Source: Bretschneidera sinensis
Lineage: Eukaryota; Streptophyta; Magnoliopsida; Brassicales; Akaniaceae
Length of the DNA: 64,000 bases
NCBI GenBank assembly: GCA_023935145.1
Contig: CM043700.1
Location: 65,428,620 to 65,492,619, forward strand
Reading direction: 5' to 3'
In this document: in pieces, positions 44,573 to 55,150 of the stretch
How positions within the stretch are numbered: the stretch's first letter is position 1
Layout of the letters: each line of letters begins with the position of its first letter
Notes under the pieces: generated by a model
Databases searched by the model: none
What the model was told of the DNA's origin: nothing
Seen by the model: only the letters and a program-made list of their open reading frames with translations
Program-made: the position numbers and the translations under genes

Positions 44573-45800
44573 CTACTTGAACCTTAAATGAGATGATGGA
44601 GTAATTGGCAATTCAGGAAATTGCGCTATCATTTCTTTAATGAACTTGTGGGTACTGCCTCCATTAATAAAGATTTGCACTGTGTGATTCTTGATTGATC
44701 CCAAAAGCCTTAATGTCTTTGGTGTTCTATGACCAAGAAAGGCATGTAGAGATATCTCAGGAATCTGGTCCTCTTCTGGACTAGTAAAAGGGTTAAAGAA
44801 CTTGATCTTGGCTTTTTTGTTCATCTCCTTCCAAGAACAATAGAGAAATCTCAGTTTTGCACTTATGTCCTGGATGAAATTTTTCATCACAGTTAAAGCA
44901 AAGGCCCTTCTCTCTTCTGAATTGTATTTGTTAAGGGGAAAATCTTTTGATAGGAAACTTTTGAATTTATGGAGCTTTTTGCCTTACTGTGTGAGGTTGA
45001 GAACTCCAATTGATACTACCAGTTTGTTGACTTAGATCTAGAGGCTTGGGCATGAATTTGGTTTGCCAAGGCTTTGAAGATCTTCCAATATCTCCCCATC
45101 TATCTTCAAATAATCTTACTAATCCAATAACATCATGAAAGTGCAGAGGTGTATAAGAAATAACCTCAATTCTAATGTAAGGTTTTAGGCTAGAAATGAA
45201 ACAATTCATCAAGAACTGATAAGAAAGCCATTGACCTTGCTAGATTGTGCTTCAAATTTAGCTTGGTACTCTAGGATAGTACCTTTTTAGGTGATTTTGG
45301 TTAGTTTAACTTAGGGTTCTTTATAGACAGAATGACCAAATCTTGATTGTAATGCTTTAACAAATTGAGGCCAAGATTGGATCATCTTGTTGTGTTGAGT
45401 CCATTGGAACTAACTTGCAGTTGGACCTTCTAGGTGGAATGAGATTAGCAGCAACCTTTGATACTTTGAAGTATTGGAGAAGAAGAAAAATTACACAGCT
45501 TGAAAGAGCTAATCCATATGTTCTCCTTCTCTGAATCTTGGTAATTCAATCTTGACATTTCTGAAATTGGAAAGTTTTTATTTTGCTATGGAAGTTCTTG
45601 ATCTGGAGGGTTTATGTATGTTCTTCCTATGAATGCAATTGCTTTAAAGATTCAATCTCTTTTTGGAGAGGTTTGATGGAAGCACCAATTTCTTCTCGGA
45701 TGTACTTTCTAAGCATTTCCCAAGAAAATTCACCTTTGTCAGCTTTGGAGCGTAATCCTTCTACCATTTCTTATAGATCTTAAACTGAATAATGAAAACA
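44573..45800 (-). pseudogene. Gag and protease regions of element A
   Basis: The protease stretch 44890-44573 includes SLHAFLGHRTPKTLRLLGSI and VQIFINGGSTHKFIKEM, where the active-site Asp-Ser/Thr-Gly has become Asn-Gly-Gly. Segment 45212-44967 reads FISSLKPYIRIEVI and DVIGLVRLFEDRWGDI, the gag C-terminal region of chromoviruses. The more N-terminal gag (45800-45220) is broken in many frames (LISFHLEGPTASWFQWTQHN near 45440). A degenerate CCHC region is expected near 44900. Confidence 0.6.
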
Positions 45801-45805
45801 CCAAA

Positions 45806-46268
45806 TGATGGAGGCACTGGGTGGTTAATGAGTGTTTAGGTGATATAGTGAGGTTTCTGGACAAAAATTAAGAAGAGAATGATCTTCTTTCAAGAATAAG
45901 ATAATATTCTAAAGTGCTACTGATTTCTTGCCTTCAAATATACAATCTAGAGCTATATATAGCTCTTCTACAAGTGTGCACACAGTAATACAACTAGTGT
46001 GCATTATATTAGATCACGAAGCTACCTAACTAACGTTTAGGTAATCTTCTAACTTCTTTAACTACTTCCTTTTGTTCTAGCTATTAGCGTGGCTTCCTTT
46101 ATTTACTTCTTTAGCTTGCTCCTTTACTGACCCAAGCTTCAGTGGTCAATCTCTTAGCCTCACTACTAAGTCAAAATTGTCTTTAGCCTTACTTGTTCTA
46201 CCTTGATGCTCTATATCTTTTTGGTTTCTTCAACTGAGTTATGTCCCTTTAGCTTCATTTCTGTATCA
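45806..46268 (-). repeat. 5' LTR of element A
   Basis: TGATGGAGGCACTGGGTGGT to AGCTTCATTTCTGTATCA, matching the left LTR. TATA box at 45953-45962 (TATATATAG). The primer-binding site to its left is degenerate (AAAACACCA against a GATACCA-type expectation). Confidence 0.85.
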
Positions 46269-48118
46269 AGAAACCAGATAAGAACTTGGATTTTTAGCCT
46301 GAAAAAGGCAAAACATAAAAGATATATCAGTATAAGTTTTGCTAGTATAAAAATAAAATAAGGTAAGAGATAATGTACTCATTGAAGCAAGAGTCTTAGT
46401 ATCTTCTTCTGTAGACCTTGCCTTCCTCCTCTTGCCAACACCATCTTTTATAACTGATTGATAAAAATGGTTAAACAGATTAATCATTCTCAGTTGAATC
46501 GATACAGACATGAACAGGGAGACATAAGCTTCCCACTAGTGAGAATTGAAAGTGTTGTGAGCTGCATTCTGAATTAAGCGAGGGCATTTTAAAAAGCGTT
46601 CAACCCTGATATTGGGACAGGGAATGTATCCCAGGTCAACATAAGCAGCCCTCTGACTCTAAGAAGAACCCCTAATATAATAAGGCGGCAGAGGAATAGT
46701 TTGGACCATAACAAACAGCCTGGCTGCCTGAGCAATGGAGCAAGCTTTTAAACCTATCTTTTATGTAGTAGAGAAGAAAGTGACCAACTTACTAGAGAGA
46801 TAGAAGCTGGCCAAAGCATAATAGACCCAGTTTCCATTATTTTTATTCGAATGATTTAGAGTCTTAAAGAGCCTCAAACCATAAAAGTTGCTCCTAAAAT
46901 GCATAAGCTCGATGTATATATAAAAAAAAAGTTGAGCAAACCATTAAGGCAATCCTTGAATGAAGATTAGGGATGTTGAGAGCCTTAAGTTTCCCTGCAA
47001 AAGAACTTGACATAGTATGAGGATTATGTGACATCCCCACTGGCTCGAGTGAATAGAGTGAATCTTAGAAAACACACATAAGCCCAAACTTGAAAGATCC
47101 ATAAAGGGTCATCTAAAGAAGAAGGAAACCCCCTCATGTGTATATCATATATACATCTATACAAGTTGGCAACTATAAACTATGCCTGGCAAGGCCAATT
47201 ATCTTGCCATAAGCTAAGGCATTTGCAATTACCAAAAACTGCTTGGTGACCCATTTGGCGGATACACACACTAAGTATTTGCAAATAAGATATAAGTAAA
47301 AAGCAGCCAGCTCTGCTTTAGAAACCGGATCACCTACTCGACCCATGTGGTTAGAGAGAAAAACATTAAAACTCAGATGATTCTTCACTGAGAAGATAAA
47401 CTTTACCTCACCCATTGACATGTGAGGATGCATAGCAGAACCGATTGGTGACATGTTCAGAAATGCAAATACATCCTCGATTATGATGGTCAACTACCTA
47501 ATTGAAAGGTGAAAGCTGTTTGATACCGGTGACCAAAAAAGTAATTGATCGCTCTGTAAAGGATGATTCAAATATATGTTGTATATCAATGATTGAACCA
47601 CCTCGAACATACATACATCCGGTAGCTCTTAGGTGCAATGAGCAGTAACTTTTTCTACCCAAGCAGGCCATTTGTCATTGACATGGTACCAAGATGCGTT
47701 TGGAGTTTCATCGAACCAGGAATTCTATGACAAATCTTGGGACCTTTTATAAAAAAAGAGGTTAATCAACGAAGTCATATGGATACACAACCCCCAAAGC
47801 TATTGGTACTTCACTAGAAAAAGAAGGTCCAACCATAACAAAACCCATAGAGGAGGGAAGGCTTTTAGTGGAAATAAATAAACCATTAACAGGAAAATCC
47901 CTAGAGACAGATTAACTAGGTTCTTATACAGCTACCCTATTCTCGAAAAGATTGAAAGAGATCTCTTGCATAAGCAACCCCAACATTGGTCTCTTTTTAT
48001 AGAGCTTTAGCAGATGCAGCCCTTTTTCCTTTACCAGGTGAAGTTACAATGATACGGCAAGGTGATTGTTCAGGGGAGACATCACCAATTCGAATGTTCT
48101 TTCCTTTTATGATCCATT
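46269..48118 (-). pseudogene. N-terminal part of the antisense ORF of element D (plant mobile domain-like)
   Basis: The reading on the minus strand starts near 48118. Early text: KGKNIRIGDVSPEQSPCRII. A stretch near 47620-47150 gives EDVFAFLNMSPIGSAMHPHM, GEVKFIFSVKNHLSFNVFLS, SKAELAAFYLYLICKYLVCV and KQFLVIANALAYGKIIGLAR. Later pieces include PLWIFQVWAYV and LWPASISLVSWSLSS. This layout, an N-terminal 'EDV..L.G..IDG'-type helix region and a long C-terminal coiled coil, resembles the plant mobile domain found in Arabidopsis MAIN-type proteins and in antisense extra ORFs of Tat elements. Domain assignment is by eye. Many stops. Continues at 23937. Confidence 0.5.
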
Positions 48119-48740
48119 AATAGATTGACTAAATTTGAAAGAGAAGAAATGATACAGAAGATTGAAAAAATTCTAAGGGAATTTGAGAACATTAGGGTAT
48201 GCAAAGAGAATGAAGAAAATCATAAGAGGGAATAAGGTAGTTATTGGGTACAGAAGTACAATCGATTCGAATTTCTAAAATGGTTAAGAATCCTGTGTAA
48301 TCACATTCCGTAATTTTCATCTTCGAACCAATCGCATGCAGGGAGCAATTGTTTATACCAAAAATAATTTAATGCTATGGCATATCTTAATCGGGCCACG
48401 TGCAAAGGCCCCAGTAAGTAAGAGAGAATGCTTCTAGAAAAAGAAGAGGTGTGATAAGAGTATTAAATGAGATAAGACAATTAATCATCAAAAAACCCAC
48501 AAAACAAGGACTTTTAAAAAGAAAAGTTTGAGGGACAATATCAAGACAAGTAATATAACTCGAGGGTTTGAGGCTAATAAGCTTGAGTGAACTTTCCATA
48601 CCTCAACTTTGAGCATGATGGATGAGTCATAAAAATCAATCCAACTATTCAGGGATCGAGGATAACCCAAGAGTCATGTATTTAACTAGCTAAAGTAAAG
48701 TGGCTATGATTAAGTATGACTCACATGGTGGAGTTAAATA
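48119..48740. other. Noncoding tail of element D between antisense ORF and 3' LTR
   Basis: No sense coding signal. It is where a promoter and leader of the antisense ORF would lie. A purine-rich GGTGGAGTTAAATA just before the LTR (48727-48740) is the best polypurine-tract candidate. Confidence 0.45.
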
Positions 48741-49310
48741 TGTTGACAAGTGGCATGATCAGCACATTTAATCAAGAAAAAGTGAAGAAGTGGAAACGTG
48801 AGAGACTCTTGGAAAATATCAACATAACTATTTAAGCTTGAAGCAATATAAATAGCAGCAGAATCAATCATAAGGGACACACAAACAATCATTATCTTTC
48901 TGTATTTACTTTCCAACTGCAATAGGAGTAGTTGTACTATAATCCTAACTGTAATTCCCCTTCGTCATCCCTTTTTTGTGTCATTCTCAAACTCAATCCA
49001 AGCCAGGGCTGCATTGAAGGCTTGGCTTACATTACAAAGAGCTCGAGGAGTCTGTACCAGGTATATTGAGATTTTAACCTTGTGTTTTGTATCATAATTT
49101 CTTTCAATATCAATACATTGTGTTTGTTGTTACTACGCATTTGTTATTTATCCTGTTCATTAACTACTATATTGATTTTTATTTTAATTTATAATGGTAT
49201 ATCATAAATTTCTCTTAGTTAAGGCAGTACTAGACCCATTTAGAGAAGTATTATTCCAATCAAATCCACTTCAACCTCGACTAACGCATAAATTAAATCT
49301 TGCACCAATA
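48741..49310 (+). repeat. 3' LTR of element D
   Basis: It starts TGTTGACAAGTGGCATG and ends TCTTGCACCAATA; the left LTR ends CAACA, so the last T here is a C-to-T change. TATA box TATAAATAG at 48847-48855. Confidence 0.8.
48847..48855 (+). promoter_or_regulatory. TATA box of the D 3' LTR
   Basis: TATAAATAG within GCAATATAAATAGCAGC, 106 bp into the LTR. The corresponding part of the left LTR has been lost, so that copy has no promoter. Confidence 0.55.
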
Positions 49311-50452
49311 AGTGGAAACCACTTTTACTATTAAAGGTGAACTTGATAAGCAAAAGGAGTGAGGATTTCAATCACTTTTTAAGCTGACTTTTTTTTTTTG
49401 GTCTATTTTGTTTCAAATGAGTTGTTATGAAGTAAGCTTTAGTTATAGAACTAATTTTTTGGGAGAGCCCATTGCTTGGGAGTCCTTGTGAATAAAAAGA
49501 TATATGAGAATATTTTTTTGTACTTCATTCAGCATGCTTGATTTAATCATTGACAATGGATTTTAAAATTTAATGTTGGAATCAATGGGTGTAAATGTGT
49601 AACGGCCCATGAATATGAGCCCATACTGAGTGAAGTCTGCAACCAAGGTTAAGTCTTCAAAGCTTAAAATTTCGTATACTATTTAAGAATTTAACTTCAA
49701 CTATGAATGTTTTAGTTATATATAGGAATTTCTTAAAGTTAAAGCTTAGTATATCTCACTAGATTAGTTATTCAATAGTATAATGAATTGCATTCAGTAT
49801 TTTTTTATTGTTATGTAAATCATTTACTTCATTTTTTTAAGATAAGTTGAGAAGCTTAGAGGGTAGAGCTCTGTACAAAGTAGATCATTGCGGCTCTTTT
49901 TCAACATCGGTTGATATACTCTAATTATTAGTCATGTTTCTTTGCTATTTAATCTTTTTATTTCCTTAACTAGTTGGTTATATGTTTATTTCCCTATGTT
50001 GATGGAAGCCTCTAACAATTTACTGGACATCCGGGTTAAGAACAACATAGCAAAGAGATCAAATTGCCTTCTGATTTCTATATAAAAATTCTATTTATGT
50101 CAAAGGTAATTATGGTTGTATTGAAGTTTTTTAGGTTTTACTTCAATTTGTTTCATTCATTGAGGTCCTGAGAGATTTCTTCAATTGGTTGTGTATAAGT
50201 TATAACACATTTTGAGTTGGATTGCTGGTTTTGGAAAGCTCCTATTACTGCCATATCTGAGAAACTTGTCCATCCCTTTGGTAATGTGTACTTGTCATTG
50301 AAGCTTTTATTCAGTTAGGCCTTGTATTTATTCTCACTTTTTCTTCATGTTTTATTGTGTCACCATGTGATAATGCGTTAAAGACTTTCTAAAGTCCTGC
50401 ATTTCTACATATATGTTAGTATACTTCTCAACTTTTTTCCTCTTATTACAAT
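49311..50452. other. AT-rich sequence of unknown nature, no gene supported
   Basis: No long frame and no domain is recognised. An exon-like stretch at about 50007-50080 reads LMEASNNLLDIRVKNNIAKR before a stop, but no splice context or homology can be confirmed. Poly-T runs near 49390 and 49515. Confidence 0.4.
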
Positions 50453-50576
50453 TGTTAAGAGTATTAGAGTTAGGAATGTTAAGGGTATTATGTAATTTCT
50501 CATCATTATATTCTCTTTATATATATGATTATTAAACTTATGGTTAGTAGGTTATTCACTCTTATTAACATCAACA
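50453..50576 (+). repeat. Short (124 bp) copia-type LTR relic
   Basis: TGTTAAGAGTATTAGAGTTA to TCTTATTAACATCAACA, ends TGTT/AACA, followed at once by TAGTATCAGAACA (50577-50589), which resembles an initiator-Met primer-binding site. The LTR includes a TATATATATGA stretch. The sequence that follows to 50952 may be the leader and start of this element. The rest would lie on the other side of element F but is not recognisable. Confidence 0.6.
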
Positions 50577-50952
50577 TAGTATCAGAACATCCTTGCGACC
50601 CTGATTATGATACACGAGAACTTTCATACACACATAAGCATATAATATAAATATGTACAAGAATTAATTACATAAGTAGTGTTAAGGGTTTCTTTGAATT
50701 ACTATCGATAAAGATCGAACGATGACTAATTTAGATTTGGTGACGAATTTGAATAGGCAAATGGTCATGGTTTAACATGAAAATTGACCCCATTGCCTAT
50801 AATTTCATGTAGATTATGAATTTCTAATTGAATTACATTTTGGAATCAAGAATATGAAGTTTTATCTTTAGGCTTTGAATTGGGCTTGAATGATTTTTGG
50901 CCTAATAAGCTTAGTCCATTAGGGGTTGACTTATGTGATGTTTGACATGTAT

Positions 50953-52324
50953 TGATTACGCCCAAAACATAACGCGGTAGTTGTAGTATAGTTTTGGGGT
51001 GTCGATTCCACAGGTAAACAAGTTAATTATAAAGGAAGATGTGAATCTTAACACAAACGATAAAAGATCAAATGAATCTGAGTTTGTTTGAGAAAAAGGG
51101 TAATTGTGTAAATAGATTTGAAATATAATTAAGAATGACAAGGTTCTGAAAATCCTCCCTAGGCTCGTTGCTCTAATCCTAACTTGATTCAATTGTTTTT
51201 ATCTCGATTGCTAGTTTCACGTCCCAAACAGGCAATCGGCACATATTCAATTAAAGTGCAATTATAAATCCTAATGTAATTGTTATGAATTATTCTCTAC
51301 TTTTAAGCATACATGACCCAACTTATAAATTATCAAAAGATGACGATATATCTAACGACAATACTGCAGCAATGGACAAATCTATAAAAGAGGCCTACCG
51401 GACTCAATCACATCCAAACAGATACACATAAGAAAAGCATGACTGAACTTATATGGAAATGAAGCATGCAATCACCGGACTAATAAAATAATCTATTAAT
51501 TAATTTAAAGAATAAAACATAACAATGTTTAATAAAAATAATACCAACTACAACTGAATCAAATAAAAAAAATAAGAACAACTACACCTAGGGATTCATC
51601 CCTTTGCCTTGCTTGGAGATTAGCTGGCCATACAGCTCATGCCTCCTTGAGTTACCTCCGGCCTCTCAACGATCATCTTCAGTTTGCCCTCCAAATTTTA
51701 TACTTCGGATTCCTCTTAAAGGCCCTCTGGATTTACTCCTAAAGTCCCTCTAGAGTCACTCTCTAATGATCTCAGAAGATGATCTTAGAATAGCTCCGAT
51801 TTGTTGATTCCAGCTGAGTGGAGTGGGTCTTTATATAGGCAAACTCCCGAAATGCTAAGTGTTATCTAACCGATGTGGGAAACTATCAGGGTGCGCTTGA
51901 TCGTAGCCCGAGTGCGATCAATCGCACATGTGCTCGATCGCGGCTTGTGCGCTCGATCGCATATGCGCTGCAGAGTACCTTGCTCGATGTGGGATGTGTG
52001 CTCGATCGCACTGCGTGTGCGCTCGATCGCATGTATGCTGCAGAGTACCTTGGTCGATGTGGGATGTGCACTCAATCGCACTGCTTGTGCGCTCGATCAC
52101 AATACAGGCAGCAATCCCTCTTATCCTTCCAGAAGCATGGGATTGCAACGATCGCTTTTTTTCCTCTTTTAAACTCAAAGTGCCTGAAAGTGCACTGAAA
52201 TAAGTCAGTGGTCCAATAATATCACTTTAGAGTTATAAACACATAAAAGCACAATAAAGACCGAGATCAGTCCTAAAATGCCAATAATTAATCACTGTTG
52301 AGATGCATTTTATGACTCTCATCA
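50953..52324 (-). repeat. 3' LTR of element F
   Basis: Plus-strand ends TGATTACGCCCAAAAC and GCATTTTATGACTCTCATCA. TATA box (minus, 51829-51838). CGATCG-type array at 51890-52105. It ends against the polypurine tract (minus GCTAGTTGGGGGTTG). Confidence 0.95.
51890..52105. repeat. CGATCG-type tandem array in the F 3' LTR
   Basis: About eight variants of GTGCGCTCGATCGCA. A longer unit of about 80 bp (GCGCTCGATCGCA ... GCTGCAGAGTACCTTG ... GATGTGGGATGTG) is repeated twice, with TGCAGAGTACCTTG at about 51969 and 52039. Located 50-270 bp upstream of the TATA box in transcription direction. Confidence 0.9.
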
Positions 52325-53960
52325 CAACCCCCAACTAGCTTATTGCTAGTCCCTAACAATTCAAGCGAAACTAAGAGAGGAATTCTATGGCGAGAATCAA
52401 AGTAAATGAAAAGCAATATTAGTGTTAACCAAGAGTAATTCACATTTTGTCTCAAAATTTGTACATAGCACACGGCACAAAGAATCATTAAATTTCACCC
52501 AAATCCAAAAGTAATTCAAACATCAATCTTAAAATTGTTATTGACTCTTAACATCCATCTTACCACAATCCATTAATCCAAACACCCGGATGATTTTATG
52601 CATAACATTTATGAATACAAGTCTTGGCCTCTAAAAACATAATAAATTGCGTGACATCAATCACAAAAACAAGCTTCATATGCTTACATTTCAAACCACT
52701 CTCCACTATTGTAAAAAAGTCACACTACATTGGATCAATAGGTCTTTAATAAGTTTGTAATGTTAGGCTAAGGTAAAGGTTAAGAAGGAACGGGAAGGAT
52801 TCAACAAGTAAAAGAACTTAATCTCTTAGTTTTGAACACAACTCTTTAAGCACTGGATAACTTTACTTCAACACCCAACTCTTTCAACATTTTTTTTATA
52901 AGAGTATATCTCTCAATAAATCACCACTTTCCTTTTCTTTTCTTCTTTCTTTGCCATAATTCACTTCTCTTTTTTTTTCTTTTTTTTTTCTTTTCTTTTC
53001 CACAATCCCCAACTTATCTCCTTTAATGTACTTGGGTTGCAGTAGTGATATTTTTTTTATATTTCCACCCTTTACTCCTTTTAAGTGCTTCTCACAACAT
53101 GTGTATAACTAAGTTCTTTTAAAAGAAAGGTAAGGATAAAATATTTTTAAGCTCATAAAGGTAAGTAAATTGGCTATTGAAAGAAACAAGGCTCAAATTA
53201 TTTTTCAAGAAAAAGGCTCAAATAGGTGACTAGTGATAAATATAGCAATGGTAGGTTTGAAAGGCTCAAACGGTTAAAAAATGGCCTATATCATATCCTA
53301 AGTAATGTGCATTCTAGGAATTCGCCTCAAGTGATTATCAAGTAAGTTCTAGAGCTTGTCGAGGCCACAAAAATATTCACAAAATAATCACACATAAAAC
53401 TTTTCTAAATGCTTTCGATTAATCATACAATCTTACCACAAGCTAGAGTCTTTAACCAGATCAAGATTAATACTTAAATTAATTTCAAACCGAAGCAAGA
53501 TTTAACTACTTCTGAATGCTATATGCTATCTCAATTAAGTTTTATATCATTGACATGTAAATTGACTCTAAAGCTAACACAAAGCATGCTAAACACACAC
53601 CAAGATGACACCAAGCAGTTCAATAGTTCAATGGTATGGTATGCAATAAGAAATGTGTTTCCTCCACCCCCAACTGAAGATAAACATTGTCCTCAATGTA
53701 AAAGCAAAAATTAAGGAAACTCTCTTTTTAACCAAAGGTGTGTGGAGCTGAAAATCATGCACGACCAATTGAACCTCATGCTCAACTTCTTGTTGAAAGT
53801 CCGATCTACAACATAGAACAAAAAAAGAAAGCAACTGCGATGTACCACCATGTGTTAGCACACTAAAAATTTAAAGTGGACTCAATAATAAAATAAAATA
53901 AAAACAAAACAAACAAAACGAAAGAAAGAAAAATAAAAGTAAATACGTACCTGTGTTGTG
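52325..53960 (-). other. Long 3' untranslated region of element F
   Basis: Noncoding between integrase and the 3' LTR, homologous to 27451-29000 of element B. It includes the polypurine tract at 52325-52340 and the pyrimidine tracts at 52930-53000. No ORF comparable to the extra ORF of B is present. Confidence 0.7.
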
Positions 53961-53963
53961 TGG

Positions 53964-55150
53964 TCAAGATGCGTAGACCGGATCCATAAGCAGAATGTCT
54001 TCCACTTCTGAATCTTGTCTATCGACTAAGATCTTAAGTCGTTGACCATTGACTTTGAAAATTCGACCATCCCTAGTATCTTCAATTTCTACCGCCCCAT
54101 TTTCAAAAACAGTTTTCACTACAAAAGGGCCAGTCCACCTCGACCGAAGTTTTCCAGGATGCTTATGGAGTCTAGATTCGTATAAGAACACCCGATCATT
54201 AGGTTTAAACATTTTTCTCATAATGTTTTTATCATGGAATATTTTCATTTTAGACTTATAGATTCTAGAGCTCTCATAAGCATCGTTTCTTAATTCCTCC
54301 AACTTGGTCAATTGATATTTTCGAAGCTTACCTGCTTCTCCTATGTCAAAATTAAAAGATTTGATTGCCCAATATGCTCGATGCTCGAGCTCTAAAGGTA
54401 AGTGGCAAGGCTTTCCATAAAAAAGCCGATAAGGTGACATACCTAAGGGAGTTTTAAAAGCTGTACGGTAGCCCAAAGCGCATTAACTAGTCTCAAAGAC
54501 CAATCCTTGCGATCCGGGTTAACCGTTTTTTCTAGAATTTGTTTAATCTCCCTATTAGCAAGCTCTACTTGCCCACTAGTCTGAGGATGATAAGCAGTAG
54601 AAATTTTATGTAACACCCCGTATTTTCGCATCAAAGCTTCAAAGGAACGGTTGCAAAAATGTGTACCTTGATCACTAATTATAGCACGTGGTGTACCAAA
54701 TCGAGATAACACATTTTCTTTAAGAAATTTAAGTATCGTTCTATTATAATTGCTTCGGCAAGCTGCTGCCTCTACCCACTTAGATACGTAGTCTATTGCC
54801 ACAATGATATATATGTATCCAAAAGAAGGAGGAAAGGGTCCCATAAAATCGATGCCCCAACAATCAAAGATTTCAATTATTAAAATGGGGTTTAAGGGCA
54901 TCATATTTCGCTGAGACACAGCTCCTAACTTTTGACACCTTTCACATGAGTGACAATAGGTGTTTGTATTCTTAAACAAGGTAGGCCAATAAAATCCACA
55001 CTGCAAAATTTTTGCAGCGGTTTTTTTCATTGAAAAGTGGCCTCCACAAGCTAGGGAATGACAAAATTCTAAGACACGTGCAATCTCTTCATTAGGGATG
55101 CAACGCCTTAGAATTTGGTCCGAGTAGTACTTGAAAAGATAGGGGTCATC
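53964..55150 (-). pseudogene. Integrase of element F
   Basis: Segment 55030-54443 begins in the zinc-binding module (KKTAAKILQCGFYWPTLF and TYCHSCERCQKLGAVS) and contains the core: [13 protein letters not shown] (Asp), IISDQGTHFCNRSFEALMRK (Asp) and [17 protein letters not shown] (Glu). The catalytic triad is intact. A one-base deletion near 54470 (GTACGGTAGCCC here, GTATGGTAAGCCC in element B) shifts the frame. The C-terminus continues at 54476-53964 with [20 protein letters not shown] and [20 protein letters not shown]. Confidence 0.9.

Larger units (their letters stand above)
23938..46268 (-). mobile_element. Element A: Ty3/gypsy chromovirus inserted in D, split by element B
   Basis: The LTRs are 23938-24403 and 45806-46268 (466 and 463 bp), flanked by ACAAA (23933-23937) and AGAAA (46269-46273), one mismatch. 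Without B the element is about 5.3 kb, typical of compact chromoviruses. Minus-strand order: gag and protease (45800-44573), RT (44250-43330), RNase H (43330-43139 continuing at 26149-25760), integrase and chromodomain-like C-terminus (25700-24430). Integrase text resembles Reina-type chromoviruses, but the clade call is tentative. Many stops. Confidence 0.8.
7340..49310 (+). mobile_element. Element D: Ty3/gypsy Tat-lineage retrotransposon with antisense extra ORF, host of all nested insertions to 46268
   Basis: The order is LTR, primer site (7766), gag (7796-11050 and 16114-16784), protease (18380-18930), RT/RNase H (19300-20680), second RNase H (20690-21060), integrase (21120-22445), an antisense ORF (48118-46269 joined to 23937-22520), then the 3' LTR. 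Removing the composite block, the solo LTR and the chromovirus leaves about 12.6 kb, large as expected for Tat elements with extra ORFs. Every coding region is broken by stops, many of them TAG at Gln positions. It is older than everything inserted in it. Confidence 0.8.

Noticed and set aside
50007..50080. Exon-like stretch (LMEASNNLLDIRVKNNIAKR)
   Set aside because: Very short, without splice sites or homology that can be verified by eye.
51890..52105. Possible CRISPR-like array
   Set aside because: Units are short, variable, lack unique spacers of constant size, and lie in a plant LTR; there are no cas genes.
51866..52203. Overlapping Cys/Arg/Ala-rich ORFs on both strands in the F LTR arrays (also 60369-60734)
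   Set aside because: They are translations of the GCGCTCGATCGCA array, open in many frames because the repeat lacks stops; no protein resemblance.
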